Shown here one piece after another: positions 34,005-42,313 of a DNA stretch of 64,000 nt (the first letter of the stretch is position 1; every line of letters starts with the position of its first letter). The stretch is from SZAS-79 sp964599095. Lineage in GTDB: Bacteria; Pseudomonadota; Gammaproteobacteria; Burkholderiales; SG8-39. The stretch lies in the NCBI GenBank assembly GCA_964599095.1, contig CAZREB010000001.1, forward strand, positions 372,001 through 436,000, given 5' to 3'. The notes under the pieces are model-generated. The model was given only the letters and a program-made list of their open reading frames with translations, searched no databases and was not told the origin of the DNA. A program made the position numbers and the translations under genes.

Positions 34005-34967
34005 ATGAAAAGAGCTTTTGCATTCGCCGCGGCGTGCCTGCTTGCGGCGGCAGTCCCGTTTGCGCAGGCGCAGCAGTTCCCGGCCAAGCCGGTGCGGGTG
34101 ATCGTGCCGTTCACCGCCGGCAGCGAGACCGACTATCTTGCGCGCGTCGTCGGCCTGCGGCTGGGCGAGGCCTGGGGCCAGCAGGTGGTGGTCGAGAACC
34201 GTCCGGGCGCCGGCGGCGTGCTTGCCACGGGCGTCGTCGCGCAGGCGGCAGGCGACGGCTACACGCTGCTGATGGGTTCGATGTCGCACGCGGTCATGCC
34301 GGCGATCCACAGCAAGCTGCCGTTCAATACGCTGCGCGATTTCTCCGGTGTCTCGCAGGTGGCCGGGGTGCCGAACGTGCTCGTGGTTTCGCCCTCAGGC
34401 GCGAAATCGGTCAAGGACCTGATCGCGCTGGCCCGCCAGAAGCCGGGACAACTCACTTTCGGCTCGGCCGGCAACGGCAGCGGAATGCACATCAATGCCG
34501 AGCAGTTCCGCCTGGCCGCCGACATCAAGGTCCTCCACGTCGCCTACAAGGGCGGCCCGGAAAGCCTCACCGACCTGCTGGGCGGGCGTATCGACTTCGT
34601 GTTCTCGCCGATCGGCCTCGCGGTGCCGCTGGTCAAGGACAGGAAGCTGATCGCGCTCGGCGTGAGCACTTCCGCGCGGTCGCCCGCGCTGCCCGACGTG
34701 CCCACGGTGGCTGAAGCCGGCGTGCCGGGTTTCGAGTTCGATACCTGGTACGGCCTCTTTGCGCCGTCGTCGACACCCAAGCCGATCATCAAGCAGATCT
34801 CGGCCGACGTGGCGAAAGCGCTGGCGCTGCCCGAAGTGAAGACGCAGATGGCCACCCGCGGCGCGGTGCCGCGCCCTTCCACGCCCGAGGAGTTCGATGC
34901 CTTCGTGCGCTCCGAAGTCGACAAGATGGCCGGCATCGTCAAGGCCGCCGGCCTGAAGACCGACTAG
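34005..34967 (+). CDS. Bug family substrate-binding protein
   Basis: A 320-residue TctC/Bug periplasmic binding protein. Signal peptide MKRAFAFAAACLLAAAVPFAQAQ; FPAKPVRVIVPFTAGSETDYLARVV, VVVENRPGAGGVLATGVVAQAAGDGYTLL and VAYKGGPESLTDLLGG mark the family. AGAGGAGA precedes ATG 34005, which is preferred over an upstream ATG inside the operator region. Divergent partner of the GntR-TauD pair. No TctAB permease nearby, so it must share a permease or act as a sensor, as some Bug proteins do. Confidence 0.92.
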   Translation: MKRAFAFAAACLLAAAVPFAQAQQFPAKPVRVIVPFTAGSETDYLARVVGLRLGEAWGQQVVVENRPGAGGVLATGVVAQAAGDGYTLLMGSMSHAVMPAIHSKLPFNTLRDFSGVSQVAGVPNVLVVSPSGAKSVKDLIALARQKPGQLTFGSAGNGSGMHINAEQFRLAADIKVLHVAYKGGPESLTDLLGGRIDFVFSPIGLAVPLVKDRKLIALGVSTSARSPALPDVPTVAEAGVPGFEFDTWYGLFAPSSTPKPIIKQISADVAKALALPEVKTQMATRGAVPRPSTPEEFDAFVRSEVDKMAGIVKAAGLKTD

Positions 34968-34982
34968 GCGGGGCCACCTAAA

Positions 34983-35041
34983 ATGGGGCCAGGCTCAAAG
35001 CTTGCACGCGTACGACGCGTGCAAGCTTTGAGCCTGGCCCC
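34983..35041. repeat. Perfect 28-bp-stem hairpin (AAATNGG repeat, copy 2)
   Basis: Arms 34983-35010 and 35014-35041 are perfectly complementary over 28 bp around a 3-nt ACG loop, flanked by AAA and ATTT. It fills the gap between the convergent Bug and amidase genes. The half-site AAATTGGGGCCAGGCTC (minus strand) relates it to the hairpins at 32.1 and 54.1 kb. It would form a cruciform in DNA and a very stable hairpin in RNA from either strand. Confidence 0.8.
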
Positions 35042-35044
35042 AAT

Positions 35045-36403
35045 TTAGAGCGGATGGCGGTCGGTCCAGCGGGTGGCCTCGCCGTAGGCCCACGCGATGC
35101 GGTAGAGGATCGCTTCGTGCATCGGCGCGGCGGCGATCTGCATGCCGAGCGGCAAACCGTCATCGGTGAACCCGGTCGGGACCGCGAGCGCCGGCACCCC
35201 CGCCAGGCTGAAAGGCATCCGCAGGTGGCGTGAGTAGGTCGAGGCAATGCGCTGCGCATCATCGAGCCGGCACGGCACCTCGAGGCCCGAAAGGGTGATC
35301 ACGGCTTCGCAGCGTTGCATCAGAGTTGCATACGCTTCGACCAGGCCGACGCGCTCATGCAGCGCACGCTCGTACTCTTGGCGAGCAATTGACGCGCCGG
35401 CGCCCAGCTTCGCGCGGCTGAGCGCGCAGTAGTCCTGCGGCCGGGTGCGCAGCCAGTCCTGGTGGACCGCGTACTGCTCGAATTGCTGGATAGTGCGGCC
35501 GCAGGCGTCCCAGTCGGCCAGCGGCGGCAGCCGCACCGGCTTCACGTCCGCGCCGAGTTCGCACAGCACGCGCACCGCATCCTCGAGCGCCGAGACCATG
35601 CGGGGATCGGCCGCGGCGTCTTCGGCATAGAAATGCTCGATCACGCCGATCCGCAGCCCCTGGAGGGATTCGCGCATCGCAGCAAGGTAGAACGCGGCCG
35701 GCCGCCCGGCCATCGCCGCGAGCATGATCGCGTTGTCTTCGACCGTCCGCGTGATCGGGCCGGCGTGGTCGAGCGACTGCGCCAGCGGGAAGACGCCGTC
35801 GGTGCTCACGAGACCGTAAGTGGGCTTCATGCCTACAAGACCGCAACAAGTGGCCGGGTTGCGGATCGAGCCGGCGGTGTCGGTGCCGACCGCGCCGGGC
35901 ACGAACCCGGCCGCAACTGCCGTCCCCGAGCCGCTCGAAGATCCACCCGGGTGCAAAGCCCTGTTCCACGGATTGCGCGCGGCCGGCCATGGTAATTCCT
36001 GCGTCGGCCCGCCGGTCGCAAACTCGTGCAGGGCCAGCTTGCCGAGCAACACGCCGCCGGCTTGGTTCATTCGCGTTACCAAAGCCGCATCGCGGCTCGC
36101 CAGGTTGCCGGCCAGGATCTTCGAATGACAGGTCGTCGGCAGCCCGGCGACGTCGACGATGTCCTTCAGCGCATACGGGATGCCATGGAAAGGGCCGCGG
36201 TCGATCTGTTGTGCAAATTCGCGCCCCGCCTGCTCGGCCTGCGCCAACGCATGCTCCGCGGTGACGAGCAGGAAGGCGTGGTACTCCGGGTCGAGGCGCT
36301 CGATGCGCTCGAGCAGCGCGCGCGCCAGTTCGAGCGGCGAAAGGTCCCTGCTCCGGAAACGCCGCCCCGCTTCTGCGATCCCGAGCCAGGCGAGATCGTC
36401 CAT
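35045..36403 (-). CDS. Amidase-signature hydrolase in the 2,5-dihydroxypyridine operon
   Basis: A 452-residue amidase-signature enzyme. Triad: Lys in FHGIPYALKDIVDVAG, cis-Ser in LHPGGSSSGSGTAVAAG, Ser in GTDTAGSIRNPATCCG. It is the last gene of the nicX operon, 7 nt after nicD. In the known pathway maleamate is hydrolysed to maleate and ammonia by NicF, a cysteine hydrolase of the isochorismatase family, which is absent here. This amidase stands in the right place to do that step with different chemistry; that is inference from context. Alternatively it cleaves an amide precursor of the pathway. ATG 36403 chosen, as it starts right after the nicD stop. Confidence 0.85.
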   Translation of the reverse strand: MDDLAWLGIAEAGRRFRSRDLSPLELARALLERIERLDPEYHAFLLVTAEHALAQAEQAGREFAQQIDRGPFHGIPYALKDIVDVAGLPTTCHSKILAGNLASRDAALVTRMNQAGGVLLGKLALHEFATGGPTQELPWPAARNPWNRALHPGGSSSGSGTAVAAGFVPGAVGTDTAGSIRNPATCCGLVGMKPTYGLVSTDGVFPLAQSLDHAGPITRTVEDNAIMLAAMAGRPAAFYLAAMRESLQGLRIGVIEHFYAEDAAADPRMVSALEDAVRVLCELGADVKPVRLPPLADWDACGRTIQQFEQYAVHQDWLRTRPQDYCALSRAKLGAGASIARQEYERALHERVGLVEAYATLMQRCEAVITLSGLEVPCRLDDAQRIASTYSRHLRMPFSLAGVPALAVPTGFTDDGLPLGMQIAAAPMHEAILYRIAWAYGEATRWTDRHPL

Positions 36404-36410
36404 TTTCGGC

Positions 36411-37208
36411 TCAGCCGGCGAGGAAGGCGTCCAGCACCGCAAGGAACCCCTCGAGGTCGTCGAAGGGGATCATGTGGCTCGCATGTTCGAGCTTGCGCAC
36501 CAGGATCGCCGGCAACAGCTTCTTGACCTCCGCAATGTCGGCATCGTCGATCACGCCGCCCTTGCCCGCGACCATCAGCAGCGCACGCGCGACGATCTTC
36601 GGCAGGTCGCCGTGGATGTCCTCCTCGTTGATGCCGCGCAGGCTCTTCTCGATCGCAGTGTCGTCGCAGGTGTGCAACCATTCGGCACGCAGGCGCAGCT
36701 GCTCCTCGCTCCAGTTCGGGTAGGTGCGGCGGATCGCCTCGACGTCGGCGCGGCCTTCGCGCGCCTCGTGGATCGCGTCGAGGTAAAACGACAGCGAGCG
36801 CACATACTGCCGCCGCCCCGGCCCGGAGAGCGGCGGGTCGATCAGCGCGACGCTCATCAGGCGTTCGCCTTCAATCCGCCCCATGCGCGCAGCGATCCGC
36901 GCGCCCATCGAATGGCCGACCAGGTGGTAGCGCTCCAGTTTCAGCGCCGCCGCGAACCCGATTGCATCGTTCGCATAGGTATCGAGGTCGTAAGCGAGGT
37001 GCGGCCCGGATTCCGACAGCCCGCGCCCGCGCACGTCGAGTACATAGGTGTCGTACTTGCGCCCGAGGCGCTCGCCGACGAAGCCCCAGGTGATCGCCGG
37101 GCTGGTGATCCCCGGGATCAGCACCAGCGGCTGGCCCTTGCCCCCATAGCGCAGGTAATGCTGCCGGATGCCGTTGGCCCGCACATGACCGCCGTAGAGA
37201 AAACTCAC
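36411..37208 (-). CDS. nicD: N-formylmaleamate deformylase (alpha/beta hydrolase)
   Basis: A 265-residue alpha/beta hydrolase. It starts VSFLYGGHVRANGIRQHYLRYGG and continues LVLIPGITSPAITWGFVGERLG and YVLDVRGRGLSESGP. I recognise these as closely like Pseudomonas putida NicD, which removes formate from N-formylmaleamate. The nucleophile elbow is GHSMGAR (Ser). Asp is expected near VIDDADIAEV and the catalytic His is in EHASHMIPFDD. The GTG start lies in a GTGA overlap with the upstream Bug gene. The presence of nicX in the same operon supports the call. Confidence 0.85.
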   Translation of the reverse strand: MSFLYGGHVRANGIRQHYLRYGGKGQPLVLIPGITSPAITWGFVGERLGRKYDTYVLDVRGRGLSESGPHLAYDLDTYANDAIGFAAALKLERYHLVGHSMGARIAARMGRIEGERLMSVALIDPPLSGPGRRQYVRSLSFYLDAIHEAREGRADVEAIRRTYPNWSEEQLRLRAEWLHTCDDTAIEKSLRGINEEDIHGDLPKIVARALLMVAGKGGVIDDADIAEVKKLLPAILVRKLEHASHMIPFDDLEGFLAVLDAFLAG

Positions 37209-38185
37209 TTGGTGCCCGCCTTGATATTGGTTTCCTTGGCGATGGCGGCGTAGGTCGCCATCAGGGTGCGCAGCGAGGCGGCGAACTCCTCGGGCGTCTC
37301 GCCGCCGCCGGACACGCTTTGCATCGCAAGGCGTTCCTTCACCTCGGGAAGCGCAAGCGCGCGCGCGACCTCGCGCTGCAGCCGGTGAAGGACATCGGGC
37401 GGCGTGCCGGCCGGCGCCACCAGCCCGTACCACGACTCGGAATGGAATCCCGGAAACCCTGCCTCTGTCATCGTCGGCAGGTCGGGGATCAGGGGTGAGC
37501 GCGCGGTGGCCGAGATCGCGAGTGCCTTCAGCTTGCCGGATTTCATGTGCGGCACGATCTCCGGCAGGTTGCCGAACACCATCGTGATCTGTTCGCCGAG
37601 CACCGCGAGGATGCTCGGCGCCGAACCGCGGAACGGCACCTGCACCAGCCTGATCCCGCCGGCGGCCTTCTCGAACATCTTGCCGACGAGGTGCGAGTAG
37701 CTGCCTTCGCCGAGCGTGCCGTAGGTGAGCGTGTCGGGCTTCTGGCGCGCCAGTGCGACCAGGTCCTTGACGCTGCTCACCGGCAGCGACGGATGGACCG
37801 CGAGCACATGCGGCGTGATGCCGAGCGACGTCAGCGGCGCGAAGTCCTTGACCGAGTCGTAGGGCAGGTCGTTCCGCACCGCCGGGTTCACCGCGAAGCT
37901 GTTGGCGATCGTCACCAGCGTGTAGCCGTCGGGCGGCGCCTTGGCCACCGACTGGAAGCCGATCAATCCTTGCGCGCCGGTGCGGTTTTCGACCACCACC
38001 GGCTGGCCGACGTTGTCGGCAACCTTCGAGGCCACGAGGCGTGTGACCGCATCCAGCGTGCCGCCCGCGGAGAACGGCACCACGATCGTGATCGGCTTGG
38101 ACGGGAAGACTTGCGCAACCGCGACGCCGGCAAATGCGGCGTACGCTGCGAAGACGCTTGCAATTAGCCGCAGGCTATTCCGCAC
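37205..38185 (-). CDS. Bug family substrate-binding protein (nic operon, second)
   Basis: A 326-residue TctC/Bug protein. Signal peptide VRNSLRLIASVFAAYAAFAGVAVAQ; FPSKPITIVVPFSAGGTLDAVTRLV, VVVENRTGAQGLIGFQSVAKAPPDGYTLV and VQVPFRGSAPSILAVLGEQ mark the family. The GTG start at 38185 overlaps the end of the preceding Bug gene by 11 nt, and its stop overlaps the nicD start. A pyridine carboxylate or a related acid is a plausible ligand from context. Two tandem Bug genes in one catabolic operon suggest two ligands or a duplication, though the proteins have diverged considerably. Confidence 0.9.
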   Translation of the reverse strand: MRNSLRLIASVFAAYAAFAGVAVAQVFPSKPITIVVPFSAGGTLDAVTRLVASKVADNVGQPVVVENRTGAQGLIGFQSVAKAPPDGYTLVTIANSFAVNPAVRNDLPYDSVKDFAPLTSLGITPHVLAVHPSLPVSSVKDLVALARQKPDTLTYGTLGEGSYSHLVGKMFEKAAGGIRLVQVPFRGSAPSILAVLGEQITMVFGNLPEIVPHMKSGKLKALAISATARSPLIPDLPTMTEAGFPGFHSESWYGLVAPAGTPPDVLHRLQREVARALALPEVKERLAMQSVSGGGETPEEFAASLRTLMATYAAIAKETNIKAGTK

Positions 38186-39140
38186 GGATGTTCGCCTCCT
38201 TGATGATCTTCGCGTAGCTCGTGACCTTCTCCTGCAGGAAGGCGCGGAATTCGTCCGGCGTCGTGCCGGCCGGCTGCAGGCCGACGCCGAGCAGCTTGTC
38301 GCGGATCTCCGGCCTCGCAAGTGCGCTCTTCACGCCGGCAGCCATCTTGTCGACGATGTCCTTCGGTGTCTTCGCCGGGGCGACAAAGCCGTACCACGAA
38401 TCCCACTCCGGCCCCTTGTAACCGGCCTCGGCCAGCGTCGGGATCTGCGACGCGAGCGGCGAGCGGGCCCGCGTGGCGATGCCGTACGCCTTGATCTTGC
38501 CGGAGCGCACGTGCGGCATCACATCCGGCAGGTTGCCGAACACCAGGTGGATCTGGCCGGCGAGCAGGTCCGTCTGCGCCTGCGCCTGGCCTCGATACGG
38601 CACCAGCACCATCTCGGTCCCGGTCACCGACAGGAACCACGCCATCGCCATGTGCGGCGACGCGCCCACGGCGGCGCCGTAGGGGATCTTGCGCGGCTCG
38701 CGCTTGGCGAGCGCGACCAGTTCGGCGGTCGTGTTCGCCGGCACCGAAGCGTGGCCGACGAGCACCAGCGGTGTCGAGCCGATCAGCGTGACCGGCGCGA
38801 AATCGCGATCGGTGTCGTAGGGCAGGTCGCGGCGCAGTGTCGGGTTGGCCGCGAAGCTGTTGGCGATCGACGCGAATGCGTAGCCGTCGGGCGCCGACTT
38901 GGCCAGGGCATCGGTGCCGATGATGCCGGCGCCGCCGGTGCGGTTCTCGACCACGAACTGGTGGCCGAAATCCTCACCCAGGCGCTGGGCGACCAGGCGC
39001 ACGACGAAGTCGAGCGTGGCGCCGGCGGGGAACGGCACGATCACCTTCACCGGCTTGTCCGGCCACGTTTGCGCCTGCACAGTCGGTGCCGCGCACGCGA
39101 GCACCAGCAGCGCACGCAGGAGGAGCGATTTCGCTTTCAT
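38175..39140 (-). CDS. Bug family substrate-binding protein (nic operon, first)
   Basis: A 321-residue TctC/Bug protein. Signal peptide MKAKSLLLRALLVLACAAPTVQAQ; WPDKPVKVIVPFPAGATLDFVVRLV, FVVENRTGGAGIIGTDALAKSAPDGYAF and VPYRGQAQAQTDLLAGQ. AGAGGGA precedes ATG 39140; a second ATG 15 nt upstream is less likely. Downstream of the flavin monooxygenase by 11 nt and overlapping the next Bug gene by 11 nt. As with the other Bug genes, no TctA/TctB permease gene is linked. Confidence 0.9.
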   Translation of the reverse strand: MKAKSLLLRALLVLACAAPTVQAQTWPDKPVKVIVPFPAGATLDFVVRLVAQRLGEDFGHQFVVENRTGGAGIIGTDALAKSAPDGYAFASIANSFAANPTLRRDLPYDTDRDFAPVTLIGSTPLVLVGHASVPANTTAELVALAKREPRKIPYGAAVGASPHMAMAWFLSVTGTEMVLVPYRGQAQAQTDLLAGQIHLVFGNLPDVMPHVRSGKIKAYGIATRARSPLASQIPTLAEAGYKGPEWDSWYGFVAPAKTPKDIVDKMAAGVKSALARPEIRDKLLGVGLQPAGTTPDEFRAFLQEKVTSYAKIIKEANIRAE

Positions 39141-39151
39141 GTGGTTCCCTC

Positions 39152-40366
39152 TCAAAGCGCGGTCGTCGCCGCGTCGTATTTATAGATCCAATCGTAGCGC
39201 GCACCGATCTTGCTCGGGTGCCACTCGGTGTTGATGTACTTCTCGGCGCCCGCGGCATCGGCCATGGTCTCGTTGTGGAAGGTGCCGGCCATGTCGTAGG
39301 AGCGATTCACCAGCAGCGTGGTGCGCTCGCGGCGCGCGGCCTCGTAGCGCACCAGCGCGGCCTGCGGGTCGGCAGGCGAAGCTTCGATGCAGCGCGCGAG
39401 GACCAGGCCGTCCTCGAACGCGGAGTTCGCGCCCTGCCCGAGGTAGGGCAACATCGCGTGCGCCGAATCGCCCAGCAGCGTCACGCGGCCGACCGTCCAG
39501 CGCTCGAGCGGGTCGCGCAGGAACAGGCCCCACTTGTAGAGCCGGGTGGTGTTCTCGAGCATGCGCTGCACTTCCGGATGCCAGCCGGGGAAGTCGGCCA
39601 GGCATTCCTCGTGCGTGCCTTCGGTGTTCCACGATTCGACCTGCCAGTCCTCTCGGTCGACCTGACCCACGACGTTGAACAGTTCGCCGCGGCGCACCGG
39701 ATAGCAGGTGACGTGCGCCTTGGGGCCGATCCAGTTGGTGCCGACCATCCGGCGCTGGAAGTCGGGCAGGCGCTCCATCGGCACCATCCCGCGCCACGCG
39801 ACCTGGCCGGTGAATTTCGGCTTCGCGGCGCCGAAGAGCTGCGTGCGGATCTCCGAATGCAGGCCGTCGGCGCCCACCAGCACGTCGCCCTCGGCGCGGC
39901 TGCCGTCGGCGAACCTGAGCGCCACGCCGCGCGCATCCTGCTCGAAGCCGGTGCAGCGCCGATCGAGGCGGATTGCGCCGGGCCGGGCCTGCTCGACGGC
40001 CTTGGCGAGCGCAGTGTGCACGTCGCCGCGATGCAGGAGGAACATCGGCACGCCGTAGCGCTCGCCGATCGGCGCGCTCGCGCGGTTGAAGAGCGACCAG
40101 GTCTGCCCGGTATTCCACAGGCGGATCTCCTTGTCCACCGCCCGCACGCCCCAGTACTCGACCGGTTCCCTGAGGCCGAGCTCGTACAGCACGCGCGTGC
40201 CGTTGGCCGAGATCTGCACGCCGGCGCCGATTTCCTTGAGTTCGGCAGCCTGCTCGTAGACCTCGACCTCGAAGCCGCGTTGCAGCAGCGCGAGTGCCGC
40301 GGCGAGGCCGCCGAGGCCGGCGCCGGCGATCAGCACGCGAGGTTTGCGTGAAGGGGTTTCAGGCAC
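39152..40366 (-). CDS. FAD-dependent monooxygenase, NicC-like
   Basis: A 404-residue class A flavin monooxygenase (p-hydroxybenzoate/salicylate hydroxylase fold). FAD-binding GAGLGGLAAALAL at ~15-27, the GD/DG motif VGADGLHSEIRTQLFG, and LLGDSAHAMLPYLGQGANSAFEDG near 290-310. With nicX next door, the best guess is 6-hydroxynicotinate 3-monooxygenase (NicC), giving 2,5-dihydroxypyridine. The C-terminal WIYKYDA resembles the NicC ending. Salicylate- or 3-hydroxybenzoate-hydroxylase activity cannot be excluded from sequence. The GTG start overlaps the nicX stop by 8 nt. Confidence 0.8.
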   Translation of the reverse strand: MPETPSRKPRVLIAGAGLGGLAAALALLQRGFEVEVYEQAAELKEIGAGVQISANGTRVLYELGLREPVEYWGVRAVDKEIRLWNTGQTWSLFNRASAPIGERYGVPMFLLHRGDVHTALAKAVEQARPGAIRLDRRCTGFEQDARGVALRFADGSRAEGDVLVGADGLHSEIRTQLFGAAKPKFTGQVAWRGMVPMERLPDFQRRMVGTNWIGPKAHVTCYPVRRGELFNVVGQVDREDWQVESWNTEGTHEECLADFPGWHPEVQRMLENTTRLYKWGLFLRDPLERWTVGRVTLLGDSAHAMLPYLGQGANSAFEDGLVLARCIEASPADPQAALVRYEAARRERTTLLVNRSYDMAGTFHNETMADAAGAEKYINTEWHPSKIGARYDWIYKYDAATTAL

Positions 40367-41390
40367 GCAATGACTCCGGCACGATTTTTTCGCGTTCGAG
40401 AATCTTCTGGCCGTCGAGACTGAGCGAGCAGTTGCGCATCGGGATGTCGAGGTGGCAGGGCGTGTTGCGCGTGCCGCCGCCTTCGAGGTTCGGGCCGGTG
40501 GAGAAAAGGAAATTGCCGTAGAACGAGCGCGCCTCCATCGCGTTGGTCTGGCGCTTGTCGTACATCCCGAGCGCGGTCCAGTGCGCCTTCTTCTGCAGGC
40601 CCCAGCCGAGGTGCGAGACTGCATAGCCTTCCGGGTCGTCGAACTTGGCCATGTAGTCGCGCAGGTAGTCCGCGTCGAACTCGCCCTCGATCTTGCGGAT
40701 GTAGCCGTCCTTGATCGTCAGCCGGATCGGCGTGTGCACGTATTCCTTGAAAGGCAGGATCGTGGTGCCGCGGTCGAGCACCACGGTCCCGTTGGAGGTC
40801 TTCTCCGTGGGCCAGGTGGCGACGAAGGTGCTCGGGCAGTGGTCCCAGCGGCCGGGCTCGTCGGCCAGCCCGTACTGCACCAGCATCCCGTACTGGCCGA
40901 ATTCAACGTGCAGGTCGGTGCCGGCGTCGGAAGTCACGTGCATCGTGCGCGCCTTCTTCAGCATCTCGGCCGCGGCGAGCGCGCGGCGCTTGTCTTCCGG
41001 CGTGGGCATCAGGCGCATGAAGATCTCGGGCGGCTCCTTGACCAGCAGGATGCGCGTGCCGGCCTCGAGGATCTCCTGCTGCTCGGTGCCGCGGTCTATG
41101 CCCATCAGGTCGACGACCATGTCGGCGCTTTTCATCGCGGCGACCGCGGGCTTGTTGCCGGTGAGCGAGGTCGGACCGATGTAGGCGGTGGTTTCGCCAG
41201 CGGCGCGCATCGTCGTCTCACCCAGCTGCAGGCTCAGCACGCGCGCACCGAGCGTGGAGGCGGCCGCGCGCGAGGCCTCGACGTGCTCCGGATGCGAATG
41301 TTCGGCGAGGAGGAAGACGAGCGACTCGCCCTGCTTCACCTTGCAGGACGTGAGCACCTGCTGCCAGGCGTTCAACAGCTTGACGTTCAT
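40359..41390 (-). CDS. nicX: 2,5-dihydroxypyridine 5,6-dioxygenase type (NicX, M29-like fold)
   Basis: A 343-residue protein of the NicX family, mononuclear non-heme iron dioxygenases with an aminopeptidase-M29-like fold that open 2,5-dihydroxypyridine to N-formylmaleamate. The metal motif His-Leu-Asp (H313, D315) is in NTPCHLDIPM, matching the HxD known in NicX. Another candidate ligand is in YAVSHLGWGLQKKAHW, and GGGTRNTPCH is the family signature. It is the first gene of a six-gene operon with the monooxygenase, two Bug proteins, nicD and an amidase. GGAGG precedes ATG 41390. An M29 peptidase role is unlikely in this context. Confidence 0.82.
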   Translation of the reverse strand: MNVKLLNAWQQVLTSCKVKQGESLVFLLAEHSHPEHVEASRAAASTLGARVLSLQLGETTMRAAGETTAYIGPTSLTGNKPAVAAMKSADMVVDLMGIDRGTEQQEILEAGTRILLVKEPPEIFMRLMPTPEDKRRALAAAEMLKKARTMHVTSDAGTDLHVEFGQYGMLVQYGLADEPGRWDHCPSTFVATWPTEKTSNGTVVLDRGTTILPFKEYVHTPIRLTIKDGYIRKIEGEFDADYLRDYMAKFDDPEGYAVSHLGWGLQKKAHWTALGMYDKRQTNAMEARSFYGNFLFSTGPNLEGGGTRNTPCHLDIPMRNCSLSLDGQKILEREKIVPESLRA

Positions 41391-41443
41391 GCGGCCCTCC
41401 GCGCGGAAAGAGGGGATCGATGATAGCGGCGTCCGCGCAAAAA

Positions 41444-41460
41444 ACAGAATCGGATTCTGT
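41444..41460. promoter_or_regulatory. Palindromic operator between nicX and the IclR gene
   Basis: ACAGAATC-G-GATTCTGT, perfect 8-bp arms with a 1-nt centre, in the 88-nt divergent gap. A further half-site AGAATC recurs at 41466-41471, 20 bp after the first (41446-41451). This is the expected binding site of the adjacent IclR protein, controlling both the nic operon and itself. Confidence 0.7.
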
Positions 41461-41478
41461 CCAGTAGAATCCAGGGCG

Positions 41479-42192
41479 ATGACGAACAAGGATTCCGGGG
41501 TGGCGGCGGTCGAGCGGGCGCTTACGGTGCTGGGCGCATTCCGCGACGGCGACGGCTCGCTCAGCCTGCACGAGCTGGCCGCGCGCACCGGGTTCTACAA
41601 GAGCACGATCCTGCGGCTGCTGGCGTCGCTGGCGCGCGCCGGCTGCGTGCTGCGCCTGGCCGACGGCAGCTACCAGCTCGGGCCGATGGTGCTGCACTGG
41701 GGCCGCGTGTATCTGGCCTCGCTGCGCATCGAGGACCACGTGCAGCCGATCCTCGAGCGGCTTGCCGCCGAGACCGGCGAGAGCGCCACGTTCTACACGC
41801 GGCAGGGCGACGTGCGGCTGTGCGTCGCGCGCGTGGACTCGAGCTACTCGATCCGCGACCACGTCAAGGTCGGCGACATCCTGCCGCTGGACAAGGGCTC
41901 GGGCGGGCACGTGCTGCGCGCGTTCGATCCGGCCGCGCCGAAAACCAGAGCAAGACCGAAATCGTTCATCGTCACTTCGTTCCGCGAGCGCGACCCGCAG
42001 GGCGCGGGCATGTCGGCGCCGGTGTTCGGGCCCGGCGGCTCGCTGCTGGGCGCGATCTCGGTCTCCGGCCCGATCGCACGCTTCGGGGACCCGGTGCTGC
42101 CGAAGTTGTCGAAGGCGGTGCTTGGCGCGGCGGCGGACTTGACTGCGAGGTTAGGTGGGGATGCGGGAGCGATGCGGAAAGCTTTGCGGTAA
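41479..42192 (+). CDS. IclR family transcriptional regulator
   Basis: A 237-residue regulator: N-terminal winged HTH (AAVERALTVLGAFRDGDGSLSLHELAARTGFYKSTILRLLASLARAG) and C-terminal IclR effector domain (YQLGPMVLHWGRVYLASL, then GGHVLRAF and GMSAPVFGPGGSLLGAISVSGPIARF). Divergent from the nicX operon with a palindrome between, so it is the likely pathway regulator. Known nic clusters use MarR-type NicR/BpsR instead, so this control differs. The effector domain is slightly short at GHVLRAFDPAAPKTRARPK, where typical members have longer hydrophobic text. Confidence 0.9.
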   Translation: MTNKDSGVAAVERALTVLGAFRDGDGSLSLHELAARTGFYKSTILRLLASLARAGCVLRLADGSYQLGPMVLHWGRVYLASLRIEDHVQPILERLAAETGESATFYTRQGDVRLCVARVDSSYSIRDHVKVGDILPLDKGSGGHVLRAFDPAAPKTRARPKSFIVTSFRERDPQGAGMSAPVFGPGGSLLGAISVSGPIARFGDPVLPKLSKAVLGAAADLTARLGGDAGAMRKALR

Positions 42193-42313
42193 GCAAGAAA
42201 GTGTCGCCGGTATCAGCCACTTGAAAGTCACGGCCGGTACGCTTGCAGCCTGAGGGTGGGATGGGCAATATGGGTTCAATATCCCAAGTCTCTTCAATAT
42301 GCGAGGTCCGCCA

